DNA of 64,000 nt from the NCBI GenBank assembly GCA_965221855.1, contig CBDCSV010000010.1, positions 434,001-498,000 on the forward strand, written 5' to 3'. The translations under genes were made by a program, and so were the position numbers. The notes beneath the pieces are model-generated. The model had not been told where the DNA came from and did not search any database. It saw only the letters and a program-made list of their open reading frames with translations. Shown here piece after piece: positions 1-9,164 of this stretch; the stretch's first letter is position 1; each line of letters starts with the position of its first letter. Source of the stretch: JAJDXO01 sp965221855. GTDB lineage: Bacteria; Pseudomonadota; Alphaproteobacteria; Rhodospirillales; UBA2165.

Positions 1-2
1 AA

Positions 3-935
3 TTTCGCGGCCAACGGAATGTTCTCGCCGCCGACGATCCGATGGCGTCGGGATCGGCCATCGGACCGATGATCAAGGGCGCCGATCTGGTGATCGTTGT
101 CGATGCTTCGGTTCCCTGGATTCAACGAAATGTTCAGCCGGGGAACGATGTCCCGGTGGTCCACCTCGGTCCCGACCCGCACTTTTCGCGAATGCCTGTC
201 CGGTCGTTCCGGACCGATATGGCGATCCAGTGTTCACCGGTCGCCGGCGTGGAAGCCCTGGCGGCGGCGCTCAAGGATCATGCGGGAACCAAGACCGACC
301 GGCACACCGAAATTGCCCGAAAGAACAAGGCCCGGCTCGAAGAAATAAGGGCTGCCGCGTTGACGGGTAACGGCGGTCCCATGTCGCCGGCATTCGTCAC
401 GGCCTGTGTATCCGATGCCATGCGGGAGAACGACGTCGTCTTCAGCGAGTTGGGCGTCGCGACCGAGACTATGGAGCTGAAACAGCCGAACACCGGCTTC
501 ACGCCTCCGTTCTCCGGCGGATTGGGATGGGGATTGCCGGCTGCGTTGGGTGCGGCCTTCGCCCATCGGGACCGTGTCTCCATCGCGAGCATCGGGGACG
601 GTTCCTACATATTCGCCAACCCGGTCGCGTGCCATCAGGTGGCCGAGTCCCTGGGCCTCCCGCTACTGACAATCGTCCACAACAACGGCATCTGGAACGC
701 GGTTCGGCGGGCGGCACTCGCGGTCTATCCCAACGGTGAAGCAGCCAAAATGAATCAGATGCCGATCACATCGCTCGCCCCCGTACCCGACTGCGTCGGC
801 ATCGCTACTTCAAGCCGCGCTTGGGCGAAACGCGTCGAGAGTGGTGCCGAACTGCCGGATGCGCTCGCCGACGCCATGACCGTGGTGCGCGAGGAGAAAC
901 GGCAAGCCCTCCTGGAACTCGTTGTCTCTTACTAA
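3..935 (+). CDS. Thiamine-diphosphate enzyme, acetolactate-synthase-like, 5' partial
   Basis: The reading frame is open from the first bases of the window (position 3), so this is the 3' part of a larger gene; the ATG at 42 is internal. The encoded part corresponds to the central and C-terminal domains of acetolactate synthase-like ThDP enzymes. The central domain ends around residue 100. The C-terminal pyrophosphate-binding domain carries GDGSYIFANP followed by HNNGIWNAV, the GDG...NN motif that binds Mg2+ and ThDP. The substrate cannot be read from the sequence. A TAXI transporter follows 80 bp downstream on the same strand, so a carboxylate or 2-oxoacid is a reasonable guess, but this is inference. 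Confidence 0.85.
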   Translation, partial: FRGQRNVLAADDPMASGSAIGPMIKGADLVIVVDASVPWIQRNVQPGNDVPVVHLGPDPHFSRMPVRSFRTDMAIQCSPVAGVEALAAALKDHAGTKTDRHTEIARKNKARLEEIRAAALTGNGGPMSPAFVTACVSDAMRENDVVFSELGVATETMELKQPNTGFTPPFSGGLGWGLPAALGAAFAHRDRVSIASIGDGSYIFANPVACHQVAESLGLPLLTIVHNNGIWNAVRRAALAVYPNGEAAKMNQMPITSLAPVPDCVGIATSSRAWAKRVESGAELPDALADAMTVVREEKRQALLELVVSY

Positions 936-1025
936 CCAGCCCGTTCGGGCCAACAATCAGAAGCGTCAACCAAGGGCGCCCGCACAGGAACCTTTTAATT
1001 TGGCTCTAAAGAGGAGATGAACCAA

Positions 1026-2039
1026 ATGACCAAACTAACCAAGTTGACACTCGCCGCGGCACTGGCAATTGGTGTTGCCGGTACCGCGTCCGCCGAAACA
1101 ATATTGCGGGGTGAAGCAGGCGCGGCCTCCGGCTCAACCGCGGTGGTCATGCAGCTGTTGAGCAAATACGCCGCTGCGGACGCCAATATTACCGTGAAGG
1201 TAAACACCGGGCAGACGCTGACACGCTCGCTCCTGAAGCTTTCCGCTGACAAGATCGAAGTCGCCATCACTCCGGTTGGCGCCTTTTCGGCCATGACCAG
1301 GGGTGCAGGCCCGTACAAGAAGTTGGGCGAGAAAGCCAAAGTTGCGTCGAAGAACGTGCGGTCGCTGTTTGCTTTCCTCGGCGGGCACTTCCACCCGATC
1401 ACATATGCGGATTCCGGTATCGGCGAGTTCAAGGATATCAAAGGGAAAACCGTATTTGTCGGACCGCCCTCGGGTTCGGCGTCCGGTCAGTCCATTGGCA
1501 TTATCCGGGCGGTCACGGGGTACGAGCCCGGCAAGGACTACAAAGCCGTAAAATTGGGCTGGGGCGCGGCCAACCAAGCATTTGAAGACGGCAAATTCGA
1601 CTTGTTCATGCGGCCGCAAATGATCGGGTCCGCCATGATCAACCAGTTCGGCGCATCGAAGAAGATTCGCGTTTTGGATATCCCCGAGAGCGTCAAAAAA
1701 TCCGAAGCGTGGAAAAAATACGAGAAGGTTCCCGGACGTACGCTGGACCTGTTGCCGGCCAAGACCTACACGAACGTCGTCAACAATGACAAATCCATCA
1801 ACGCGGCCGCTTATGTGATGATGGTAACCGTCAACAAGAATATGGACGACGGAACAGCCTACAAACTCACAAAAGCGGTGTTCGACAACATCAAGGCTGT
1901 TCACAGCGTCTCACCCGCACTGCACCCGCTGACGGCGAAGTCGGCATTCCGGAACAACATTGTGCCTGTACATCCCGGCGCAGCGAAGTTCTACGAGGAA
2001 AACGGAATCAAAGTGCCGGCCGGGTTGCAGGCCAAATAG
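1026..2039 (+). CDS. TAXI-family TRAP transporter substrate-binding protein
   Basis: Periplasmic binding protein of a TRAP transporter, delivering a small organic acid to the membrane permease encoded next. The 337-residue product starts with a lysine-rich N-terminus, a hydrophobic core and an ASA cleavage site (signal peptide about 23 residues), followed by a TAXI-type core that includes KTVFVGPPSGSASGQS. An ATG also lies at 1017, but the GAGGAG Shine-Dalgarno at 1011-1016 abuts it. The ATG at 1026 has a 9-base spacing and gives a cleaner signal peptide, so it is chosen. It is followed after 111 bp by the fused permease, forming a standard TAXI pair. It is clearly diverged from the two binding proteins at 37645-39977. 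The ligand is unknown. Confidence 0.9.
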   Translation: MTKLTKLTLAAALAIGVAGTASAETILRGEAGAASGSTAVVMQLLSKYAAADANITVKVNTGQTLTRSLLKLSADKIEVAITPVGAFSAMTRGAGPYKKLGEKAKVASKNVRSLFAFLGGHFHPITYADSGIGEFKDIKGKTVFVGPPSGSASGQSIGIIRAVTGYEPGKDYKAVKLGWGAANQAFEDGKFDLFMRPQMIGSAMINQFGASKKIRVLDIPESVKKSEAWKKYEKVPGRTLDLLPAKTYTNVVNNDKSINAAAYVMMVTVNKNMDDGTAYKLTKAVFDNIKAVHSVSPALHPLTAKSAFRNNIVPVHPGAAKFYEENGIKVPAGLQAK

Positions 2040-2150
2040 TCCGACCGGTCTGGAGCTGCCCCGGGCCAAGTATCCGGGGCAGCCGGACCCACATTTTATC
2101 TTGGGGCTGAAGGCGTCGTCTCGACACGCAGGCGACATGGGCATAGATCA

Positions 2151-4100
2151 ATGGACAGCACTCCTACCGCCAACTCACTCACCAGAACGGGCGAGACCGC
2201 CGGATACGTTTTTGGTCTGATACTCGCCGTCGTCGGCCTCTTGAATGTGATGCCGGCGTTCGGCGGCTTGCCGCGAATTGGACCATTTCCCGTCGCCCAA
2301 ATTCATCCCGGCCTGCTGGCTCTCGGCTTCTTTGTCTCCGTCGCGGCGGTGTGGACGAATTCTCCCAACTGGAAGCTTCCCGCCCCGCTGATCGTGCTGA
2401 TGGATATCCTTCTAATCGGCCTGGCCATGTTCACGCTCTGGCGATACTTCGCCGATGTGACCACTCTTGAAGATGATGGTCTCTTCCTATTCGAGAACGT
2501 TCATGCCTGGGTCGCGCTATCCGGATGCATTGTCACCCTGATCTACTGCTGGCGAATTTGGGGGGCGCCTCTGGCGATCGTCGGCTCGGTCGCTTTGCTT
2601 TACTTCTTCACCGGCCAGTTCTGGCCGGGGATATTTGAAATCCCGGCTATTGAGTTTGTCCAGGACGTACCCAACGAACTTTGGTTCAACACCGGTGATG
2701 GCGTGCTGGGGAACCTCTTCGGCATCGTCATCACCACGATCCTGCCATTCATCCTTCTCGGCGCGATGCTCGAGGGTACCGGTGGCGGCCATTCGATGAT
2801 TAAACTCTCGTTCTACGGCATGCAGCGGTTTCGTGGCGGCCCGGCGCATGCGGCGATCATGGCCTCCAGCCTATTCGGCACCATTTCCGGTTCCGCCGTC
2901 GCAAATGTCGTCGGTACGGGCGTGATCACCATTCCGATGATCATGCGGCGTGGCTTCAGGCCGTCATTCGCAGGCGGCGTGGAGGCTACGGCTTCGACGG
3001 GCGGGCAAATCATGCCGCCCATTATGGGAGCCGCCGCCCTCGTGATGGCCGACTTCACGGGAATTCCATACCTCACGATCATTATTGCGGCGATCATCCC
3101 GGCCCTCGCCTACTACGGTTCCTTGTTCGTCACGGTCGTCTTCGAGTGCCGCCGGCTTGGAATGGAAGCCGGTGGAGACGGAATCGAGATGGGGCCGATC
3201 ACGACACAAGACTGGCTGAACGCCGTATTGGTCGTTCTGCCGGTCGCGGTTGTCATCGCCGCACTGATACGAGGAGCCTCACCTGCCGGATCGGCAATTC
3301 TGGCGCTGGGCGTTCTCGCCGTCCTCTCCCTGATCTTGAACCCCACTGTCAGGAAACAGCCGTGGCGGCTGATATCCGCCTTGGCCAAAGGAGGGCAAAC
3401 GTTTGGCAGGTTGCTGATGGCTGTGGCGACTGTCGGGATTATTGTCGCCGTCCTCGGCGCGACCGGCCTGCCGACGGAATTTGCAAAGGTGGTATCGGCG
3501 GCCACAGGTGATTTTCTGCTGCCCACGCTTATCTTTGCCGCGATTGCGTCGTTGGCACTGGGCATGGGAATGCCAACGCTCCCTGCCTACCTGACTATCA
3601 TCATCATATTGGGGCCATCGATTAAGGCCCTCGGCCTGACGGACCTCGGAGGACACTTCTTTGTCTTCTATTACGGCGTAGCCTCGGCGATTACGCCGCC
3701 GGTGGCCATCGCGGCTTACGCCGCGGCTTCCATATCAGGGGCCGGGGCCATGGCGACCGCCGTTCAGGCGACGCGCATCGGCCTGGTTATTTTCGCCATT
3801 CCGTTCCTGTTTGCCTACAACCCGATCATGCTGATCGTCGCCGAAGGGGGCGCCCAATGGGACTGGGGGACGTTCCTGTTTGTCTTGGTGAAGCTGGCCG
3901 TCATCGTCTACATGCTCGCGAGCGCCGCGTCCGGTTTTGATAAGCACAAGATGAATCTCCTAGAGTCGTTCCTGCGGGTGGCGGTCGGTCTGGCAGTGAT
4001 TCACCCGGAGTTTATCGTGTCAGGAGGCGCAATAGCGGCCGCCATAGTGATCGTGGTTGGACACCGGTTCTTGGGCCGCTCGGAGCAAACCGCTGAGTGA
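2151..4100 (+). CDS. TRAP transporter fused permease (DctQM, TAXI type)
   Basis: Inner-membrane permease of the TAXI transporter, combining the small four-helix DctQ-like part (about residues 1-150) and the large DctM-like part (about 150-600) in one 649-residue chain, as usual for TAXI systems. Many hydrophobic helices are visible. The DctM signatures include a GTISGSAVANVVGTG stretch and a TASTGGQIMPPIMGAAA stretch around residues 240-300, typical of the substrate/sodium-handling core. It follows the binding protein gene in the same direction. Substrate specificity cannot be deduced. Length and motifs look intact. Confidence 0.9.
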   Translation: MDSTPTANSLTRTGETAGYVFGLILAVVGLLNVMPAFGGLPRIGPFPVAQIHPGLLALGFFVSVAAVWTNSPNWKLPAPLIVLMDILLIGLAMFTLWRYFADVTTLEDDGLFLFENVHAWVALSGCIVTLIYCWRIWGAPLAIVGSVALLYFFTGQFWPGIFEIPAIEFVQDVPNELWFNTGDGVLGNLFGIVITTILPFILLGAMLEGTGGGHSMIKLSFYGMQRFRGGPAHAAIMASSLFGTISGSAVANVVGTGVITIPMIMRRGFRPSFAGGVEATASTGGQIMPPIMGAAALVMADFTGIPYLTIIIAAIIPALAYYGSLFVTVVFECRRLGMEAGGDGIEMGPITTQDWLNAVLVVLPVAVVIAALIRGASPAGSAILALGVLAVLSLILNPTVRKQPWRLISALAKGGQTFGRLLMAVATVGIIVAVLGATGLPTEFAKVVSAATGDFLLPTLIFAAIASLALGMGMPTLPAYLTIIIILGPSIKALGLTDLGGHFFVFYYGVASAITPPVAIAAYAAASISGAGAMATAVQATRIGLVIFAIPFLFAYNPIMLIVAEGGAQWDWGTFLFVLVKLAVIVYMLASAASGFDKHKMNLLESFLRVAVGLAVIHPEFIVSGGAIAAAIVIVVGHRFLGRSEQTAE

Positions 4101-4139
4101 ATTCCACACCGCGTACCAAAGGGCCAGATTTTCAAAAGA

Positions 4140-4227
4140 TGGTGCGGTCGAGAAGACTCGAACTTCCACAGGCTCATCGCCCACAGCGACCTCAACGCTG
4201 CGCGTCTACCAATTCCGCCACGACCGC
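4140..4227 (-). tRNA. tRNA-Leu(GAG)
   Basis: Read on the minus strand, this folds as a class II tRNA. The 7-bp acceptor stem is GCGGTCG with CGACCGC. The anticodon stem CAGCG/CGCTG encloses the loop TTGAGGT, giving anticodon GAG. There is a long variable arm, a T arm with the loop TTCGAGT, and an encoded CCA at 4140-4142. Anticodon GAG decodes CUC/CUU leucine codons. All stems pair, so the gene appears functional. An ISAs1 element begins 78 bp upstream of its 5' end. Confidence 0.95.
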
Positions 4228-4304
4228 ATCGCGGCTACTCACCGGGAGAGTAGCTGGAATGGAGGCGCCGGGATACCAAATCGGAGGTGCCTAATCAAGG
4301 ATAT

Positions 4305-5519
4305 CAGGGCAATCGCATTAGCCTATTTCGGCGATGAGTTTTCGGAGGAAGTTGTCGCTCCACCCGGCGCGATTGAACTTGAGACGGTTTGATCCCTTGT
4401 CCTTGTTGCGTTTGATGACGTTGAGGGCGAGGCGTCTGAGGAGAGCGAGGTTTTCCGGGGCGTTGTCCTTGCGGGCTCGGGCCTGATCTTCGTCCATGAC
4501 CACATCGAGCACCCAATGGAGTTGGTTCTCGATCCCCCAGTGTCCGCGGACGAGGCGGTTCAGTTCGTCGGCGGTGAGCGGCCAGGAGGCGATGAAGTAG
4601 CGCACCGCTGTCGTGGCCCGGCCGTCGGTCTCGCGGCTGGAGGTGACCTTGCCGACAGCGGCCAGGGCCGGCCACCGGTGGGCTTCGGCGAGCCAGTCCA
4701 TATCGTGCAGCACCTCGGCGCGGCGGGTTTCGATGCGGCCGTGGCCGGCGTCCACCGTCTGGTCCACGCCGTCGGCGGGCGCCTGGGGATCGTCCAGCAG
4801 CAGTTTGACGTCGGCGAGAAGGTCGGGCTGGTTGGCCTTCAGCGCCATCAGGTAATCGGCGCCGGCCTCGTGGATGTCGCGGGCCGTGCCGCTCTGGCAG
4901 TGCATGGCGTCCATGGTCATCACCGCGCCTTCGAGGCTGAGCAGCTTGAGCAAGGCCGGCACGGCGGTGATCTCGTTGCTCGCGCCCACGTTCATCTGGC
5001 CTAGAACCAGCCGCTGATCGGCGGCCCAGGCGCTGACCAGGTGGAGCGGCGAGGTTCCGGAGGCCCGATCGAAGGAGCGCCTCAGGCTCTTGCCATCAAT
5101 CGCAACAACCTCCGCCCGGGCGGTCGCGAAATCGGACATGAAGCGCTGGAAGGCGGCATGAAAGGCCCGCGGGTCCAACAACCGGAACAGCCGCGAGAAG
5201 GTGTCGTGGCTGGGCGGGCCAGCGGGCAGGGTCAGGAACTCGCGCAGCACCTCTTCCTTGGCCTCGGCGAAGTCCGCCATGTCAACGCACGACGTGCTTC
5301 CACACAGCGCCGCGCACAGCGCCATGAACAGCATCTCAAGAAGATCATGACGCAACGCGTTGCCCGTGCGCGGATCATCAAGACCCGAAAAACTCTCCCG
5401 AAATCTCTCCACCGAAACCTCCATCAAACGTCAAAGAAGCTCCAGCAGCAGCGATACTCATTTCCATTCCGTTTACGAAGCCATTCCGTTCACGAACCAA
5501 ATCAAATGCGATTGCCCTG
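4305..5519 (-). mobile_element. ISAs1-family insertion sequence
   Basis: A 1215-bp element bounded by 15-bp inverted repeats CAGGGCAATCGCATT at 4305-4319 and its reverse complement at 5505-5519. It contains one transposase gene on the minus strand. I could not find an obvious target-site duplication directly outside the repeats (AAGGATAT on the left, CATGATCA on the right), so either the duplication has decayed or the ends differ by a rearrangement. Confidence 0.85.
4318..5427 (-). CDS. ISAs1-family transposase
   Basis: DDE transposase of the ISAs1 family, 369 residues, full length for the family. The N-terminal domain (RFRESFSGLDDPRTGNALRH onward) is the typical DDE_Tnp_1-associated region. 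Catalytic positions are visible as VVAIDGKSLRR (first D), VMTMDAMHCQ (second D) and GHWGIENQLHWVLDV (E). The stop codon lies almost at the inner edge of the left inverted repeat. The frame is intact, so the element may still be active. Confidence 0.92.
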   Translation of the reverse strand: MMEVSVERFRESFSGLDDPRTGNALRHDLLEMLFMALCAALCGSTSCVDMADFAEAKEEVLREFLTLPAGPPSHDTFSRLFRLLDPRAFHAAFQRFMSDFATARAEVVAIDGKSLRRSFDRASGTSPLHLVSAWAADQRLVLGQMNVGASNEITAVPALLKLLSLEGAVMTMDAMHCQSGTARDIHEAGADYLMALKANQPDLLADVKLLLDDPQAPADGVDQTVDAGHGRIETRRAEVLHDMDWLAEAHRWPALAAVGKVTSSRETDGRATTAVRYFIASWPLTADELNRLVRGHWGIENQLHWVLDVVMDEDQARARKDNAPENLALLRRLALNVIKRNKDKGSNRLKFNRAGWSDNFLRKLIAEIG

Positions 5520-5619
5520 CATGATCAGGCCATGATGTTGTCGACGTCACGGGCTCCTAGTCTTGTCTAGTGGCCGGCGAGCAGACACACTTCGCATTCC
5601 GATCGGGGCCGTTTGACCC

Positions 5620-6444
5620 ATGACCGCACCAAATCTCATCGCGCCGCCCGGCGCGTCCGACACCCATATGCACGTCTATGAGCCGGGCTACGGCATGGCG
5701 CCGACCGCGCTGCTGCCGCCGCCGGACGGCAGGCTCGAGGACTATCGCCGCGTCCAGGAGCGGCTCGGCCTCGAGCGGGCCGTTGTCGTCCAGCCGACGA
5801 CCTATGGCGAGGACAACCGCTGCACGCTGGAAGCGATGGCGGCCCTCGGCGGCAGCGCCCGCGGCGTGGCGGTGGTCGGTACGGGGGCCGGGGACGAGGT
5901 CTATGTGGACCTGACGGCGCGGGGTATTCGCGGCATCCGGTTCCATATGCTGCCCGGCGGGGCGCTGCCATGGGAGGACCTGGACGTTCTCGCCGGCCGC
6001 GCCGCGGATCACGGCTGGCATATTCAATTGCAGCTCGACGGACGGCTCCTGCCGGAATTCGCAGCCCAAATCAGAGGCTGGCCCGGAGAGCTGGTGATAG
6101 ATCACACGGGCAAGTTCCTGGATCCGGTGTCACCGGACCACGGGGCATTCGAATGTCTCAAGGAGTTCGTCGCCGGCGGCGCCTGGGTCAAACTCTCGGC
6201 CCCGTACGAGACCTCGAAGGCGGGCCCGCCCCATTTCGACGACGTCGCGGCGCTGGCCCGGGAACTGGTGCGGGAATCGCCGGACCATATGCTGTGGGCA
6301 TCCAACTGGCCCCATCCGGGACAGGACCCGAGGCCCGACGACGCCATGCTGCTGGACACCCTGCTGAACTGGGCCGATGACGAAGCGACCCGCAACAAGA
6401 TTCTGGTGGAGAATCCGGCGCGGCTTTACGGATTTGTCGATTGA
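5620..6444 (+). CDS. Amidohydrolase-family (PDC-lactonase-like) hydrolase
   Basis: A 274-residue member of the amidohydrolase_2/COG3618 group, which includes 2-pyrone-4,6-dicarboxylate lactonase and related lactonases or decarboxylases acting on aromatic or sugar acids. Visible signatures are the N-terminal HxH in SDTHMHVYE (residues 16 and 18), VIDHTGKF around residue 165, and WASNWPHPG near residue 230, which fit a TIM-barrel with a metal-binding first strand. It is followed after 21 bp by a small ABM-domain gene, suggesting a small catabolic unit. The exact substrate is unknown. Confidence 0.8.
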   Translation: MTAPNLIAPPGASDTHMHVYEPGYGMAPTALLPPPDGRLEDYRRVQERLGLERAVVVQPTTYGEDNRCTLEAMAALGGSARGVAVVGTGAGDEVYVDLTARGIRGIRFHMLPGGALPWEDLDVLAGRAADHGWHIQLQLDGRLLPEFAAQIRGWPGELVIDHTGKFLDPVSPDHGAFECLKEFVAGGAWVKLSAPYETSKAGPPHFDDVAALARELVRESPDHMLWASNWPHPGQDPRPDDAMLLDTLLNWADDEATRNKILVENPARLYGFVD

Positions 6445-6465
6445 TTCTGAACGAGGGCCATTGAG

Positions 6466-6804
6466 ATGTACGCGGTTATTTTCGAGGTCGAGCCAACCGG
6501 GGACGGCCGAGGGACGTATCTGGAGATTGCCGGTGAGCTTCGGAACGACCTCGAGAAGACGGACGGCTTCATCTCCATTGAGCGTTTTCAGAGCTTGAGC
6601 AACGAAAAAAAGATATTGTCGCTGTCCTTCTGGCGGGACGAGGAAAGTCTGATCGCCTGGCGGGAACAGTCCGACCATATCGCCGCGCAGCGCCTGGGAC
6701 GCGAGCGGCTCTTCGAGGATTACCGGATTCGCGTCGTCGAGGTCGTCAGGGACTACGGCATGACGGACCGGTCCGAAGCGCCGCGGCGCGGCCTGTTCGA
6801 GTAG
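6466..6804 (+). CDS. Antibiotic biosynthesis monooxygenase (ABM) domain protein
   Basis: A 112-residue protein matching the ferredoxin-like ABM fold, with YAVIFEVEP at the first strand, a central helix containing DLEKTDGFISIERFQS, and SLSFWRDEESLIAWRE, a signature of the family. Such proteins are usually dimeric and act as cofactor-free oxygenases, haem-degrading enzymes or detoxification accessory proteins. It lies 21 bp downstream of the amidohydrolase gene and is probably cotranscribed with it. No specific reaction can be assigned. Confidence 0.8.
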   Translation: MYAVIFEVEPTGDGRGTYLEIAGELRNDLEKTDGFISIERFQSLSNEKKILSLSFWRDEESLIAWREQSDHIAAQRLGRERLFEDYRIRVVEVVRDYGMTDRSEAPRRGLFE

Positions 6805-7020
6805 CCATTTTCCCGGGGCGCAGGTCTAATATTCGCCGATGGCCGTCGAGATGGCTTTCTTTCCCGAAAGCGTGCGCTATATTACCCGGATTGAGACAAC
6901 GGCAGAACACACTGTGGGGGGACCGACCGCCTCCGCGTTAGTGGCCTGCCAGCGTTGGGCTGGCAGCAACGAACAGCGTCACGATTCCGTAACCCGCCGC
7001 AAAATGGCGAGGAAGTCTCA

Positions 7021-8073
7021 ATGGGCATAATCGCGCCAAACGAAGAATCTACCTATCGCAGGATGCACGAGGTCTTGAAGAACCTCATCCCGGATTTCGA
7101 AATCCAGGAGAAGGCGAAACTCGCCTACAGGATCAACCGCCTCAAGAAAGAGAAAAACGCGGTCATTCTGGGCCACAACTACATGGAAGCGGCGCTCTAT
7201 CACTCGGTCCCGGATTTCACCGGCGACTCGCTTGCGCTTTGCCAGCAAGCCGCCACCACCGACGCGGACATCATCGTATTTTGCGGCGTCCGCTTCATGG
7301 CCGAATCCGCGAAAATCCTGAACCCGGAGAAAACGGTCCTGCTGCCGGCGGTAAAGGCCGGATGCTCCCTGGCCGCGGCGATTACGGCCGACGATGTCCG
7401 CGCGCTGAAAAAGCGCTTTCCCGGCGTGCCGGTGGTGACCTACATCAACTCCTACGCCGACGTGAAGGCGGAGACCGATGTCTGCTGTACCTCCGCGAAC
7501 GCCGTCAAGGTCATTGAATCCCTCGAAACCGACACCGTTATCTTTCTTCCCGACGAGTTCATGGCCGGCAACATCGCCGCCGAACTCGGCTGGTCGACCT
7601 ACTTTCCTCAAGATGACCCGGAGGGGACCAAGCAGCCGGCGAACCTCAAGAACACCATCATCTCCTGGCATGGCTCGTGCGAGGTCCACGAACTTTTCAC
7701 GCCGGAGGACGTCACCTCGGTCCGCAAGCAGTTTCCCGATGTCGCCGTTCTCGCCCACCCGGAGTGCAAACCGGAAGTGGTCCGGGAATCCGATTTCGTC
7801 GGCTCCACGAAGGGCATCATCGACTACGTGGGCGCCAACGACGCGCCGGAATTCCTGCTGCTGACCGAATGCGCCATGGGCGACAACATCATCGCCGGTC
7901 ACCCGGACAAGAATATCCTGCGGCTGTGCAGCCATCGATGCCCGCACATGGCCGAGATTACGCTCGAGGATACCCTCGATGCGCTGGAGAACACACGCTA
8001 CGAAATCACGGTGCCCGAAGACGTCAGGCTCCGCGCGCTGGGTTCGATCGAACGGATGCTGGCGATCGTCTAA
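7021..8073 (+). CDS. nadA: Quinolinate synthase NadA
   Basis: NadA condenses iminoaspartate with dihydroxyacetone phosphate to quinolinate, in de novo NAD synthesis, using a [4Fe-4S] cluster. The 350-residue product shows VILGHNYMEAAL, VFCGVRFMAESAKILNP, an AGCSLA cysteine, YINSYADVKAETDVCCTSANA, and the C-terminal LTECAMGDNI and LCSHRCPHM cysteines that include cluster ligands. The ATG at 7021 is chosen because GAGGAA lies at 7009-7014; an in-frame start at 6955 lacks such a site and adds non-conserved sequence. nadB and nadC are not adjacent. The 3' end overlaps the convergent downstream gene by 4 bp. Confidence 0.97.
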   Translation: MGIIAPNEESTYRRMHEVLKNLIPDFEIQEKAKLAYRINRLKKEKNAVILGHNYMEAALYHSVPDFTGDSLALCQQAATTDADIIVFCGVRFMAESAKILNPEKTVLLPAVKAGCSLAAAITADDVRALKKRFPGVPVVTYINSYADVKAETDVCCTSANAVKVIESLETDTVIFLPDEFMAGNIAAELGWSTYFPQDDPEGTKQPANLKNTIISWHGSCEVHELFTPEDVTSVRKQFPDVAVLAHPECKPEVVRESDFVGSTKGIIDYVGANDAPEFLLLTECAMGDNIIAGHPDKNILRLCSHRCPHMAEITLEDTLDALENTRYEITVPEDVRLRALGSIERMLAIV

Positions 8074-9137
8074 AGCGTCACCCGCCCGGCGATCTCCGGC
8101 GAATCTTCCGCGTACCGGAATGCCCTGAACACCCAGTTCACGTTGTCGCCGTCAATCCCGGGACCTCGGTGCGGGTTGATGAACTCCCACGCCAGTTCGC
8201 CGTCCGGCGTGACCTCGAACAACCGGCCGTTCCGCCCCTCGCAGATCAGCGTATTGCCGGTCCACAACCGTTCCTGGCCGCTGATGTGGTGGGAATAGAA
8301 ATCGGTCCTGGGCTGGGCCCGGTACTGCCAGACGATTTCGTTGGTCTTGGGATCGATCTCGAGAATCAGCGAGTGGGGGTGCCCCTCGTAACTGTTCATG
8401 CCGTTGGCGAAGACGATGACGTTCCCGTTCGGCAGTAACTGAGGGTCGTGCTGGCCGCCCAAGATCATGTCGGTGAATTCCCAGCGAAACTTGTTCGTCT
8501 GCCGGTCGATAATCGCGATGGTGTTGATCTGCCGCAGACTGATCAGCACATCGCCGTTCTCCAGCGGAAACGTCGTATTGCACCACGCAAATACGCGCCG
8601 CGGCACCAAGGGATGAATGGGATACTTTTCCATGTCCATTTCGTAGGTGTGCCACTCCCAGACGGTGTTGCCGCCGGGATCCACTTCACGCACATAGTCG
8701 CCGAAAATTCCGCCCGGCGGCTCCGTGCCCGGGCGCCCGCCCTGAACCCGTTTCTGAGCGTCTTCGGGCATCACTTCCCAGCCGGCATAGACGATATTGC
8801 CGTTGGCCAGTTTTCGCGCGTCATGGTGCTGCCAGCCATCGATGAATTCCGTCAGGACGTTTCCGTCCCAATCCACCTCCCGCATGATTCCGCCCTGGGC
8901 GCCGCCCTTGAACGGCGGCACATCGTCGCCGTCCCACTGGGCGGCGTAGAAAAGATTGCCGTTGGGCAGCAGCCGCGAGTATCCGCCCGGCGTACCCGGC
9001 AGATCCCACTCGTGAACCGGCTCGCCGTCCATGTTCAACAGATAGGTCTTTTGCGTCCAAAGCGGCGAATAAAGGGTGAAGCCGGGCGTCGCCTTGCCGT
9101 CATCCTTGTAGGTCAGGCCGGTTTGCAGAATTCTCAT
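8070..9137 (-). CDS. Arylsulfotransferase (ASST)-like beta-propeller protein
   Basis: A 355-residue protein built from repeated blade-like segments: YLLNMDGEPVHEWDLPG, LLPNGNLFYAAQWD, REVDWDGNVL, KLANGNIVYAGWE, PLENGDVLISLR, LLPNGNVIVFANG and EVTPDGELAWEF. This pattern is characteristic of the arylsulfotransferase-like propeller families. ASST enzymes transfer sulfate between phenolic compounds, but many bacterial members are uncharacterised, and this one has no obvious signal peptide. It is convergent with nadA (4-bp overlap) and lies immediately downstream of the GMC oxidoreductase gene on the same strand, suggesting a joint role in metabolising an aromatic or alcohol substrate. Activity is not proven. 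Confidence 0.75.
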   Translation of the reverse strand: MRILQTGLTYKDDGKATPGFTLYSPLWTQKTYLLNMDGEPVHEWDLPGTPGGYSRLLPNGNLFYAAQWDGDDVPPFKGGAQGGIMREVDWDGNVLTEFIDGWQHHDARKLANGNIVYAGWEVMPEDAQKRVQGGRPGTEPPGGIFGDYVREVDPGGNTVWEWHTYEMDMEKYPIHPLVPRRVFAWCNTTFPLENGDVLISLRQINTIAIIDRQTNKFRWEFTDMILGGQHDPQLLPNGNVIVFANGMNSYEGHPHSLILEIDPKTNEIVWQYRAQPRTDFYSHHISGQERLWTGNTLICEGRNGRLFEVTPDGELAWEFINPHRGPGIDGDNVNWVFRAFRYAEDSPEIAGRVTL

Positions 9138-9164
9138 GTGTCTCTCCCTGGGGTGTCCGCCGGG

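Noticed and set aside
4228..4304. Integration (att) site of the island integrase at tRNA-Leu
   Set aside because: The integrase is 46 kb away and I found no repeat of the tRNA 3' end near it.
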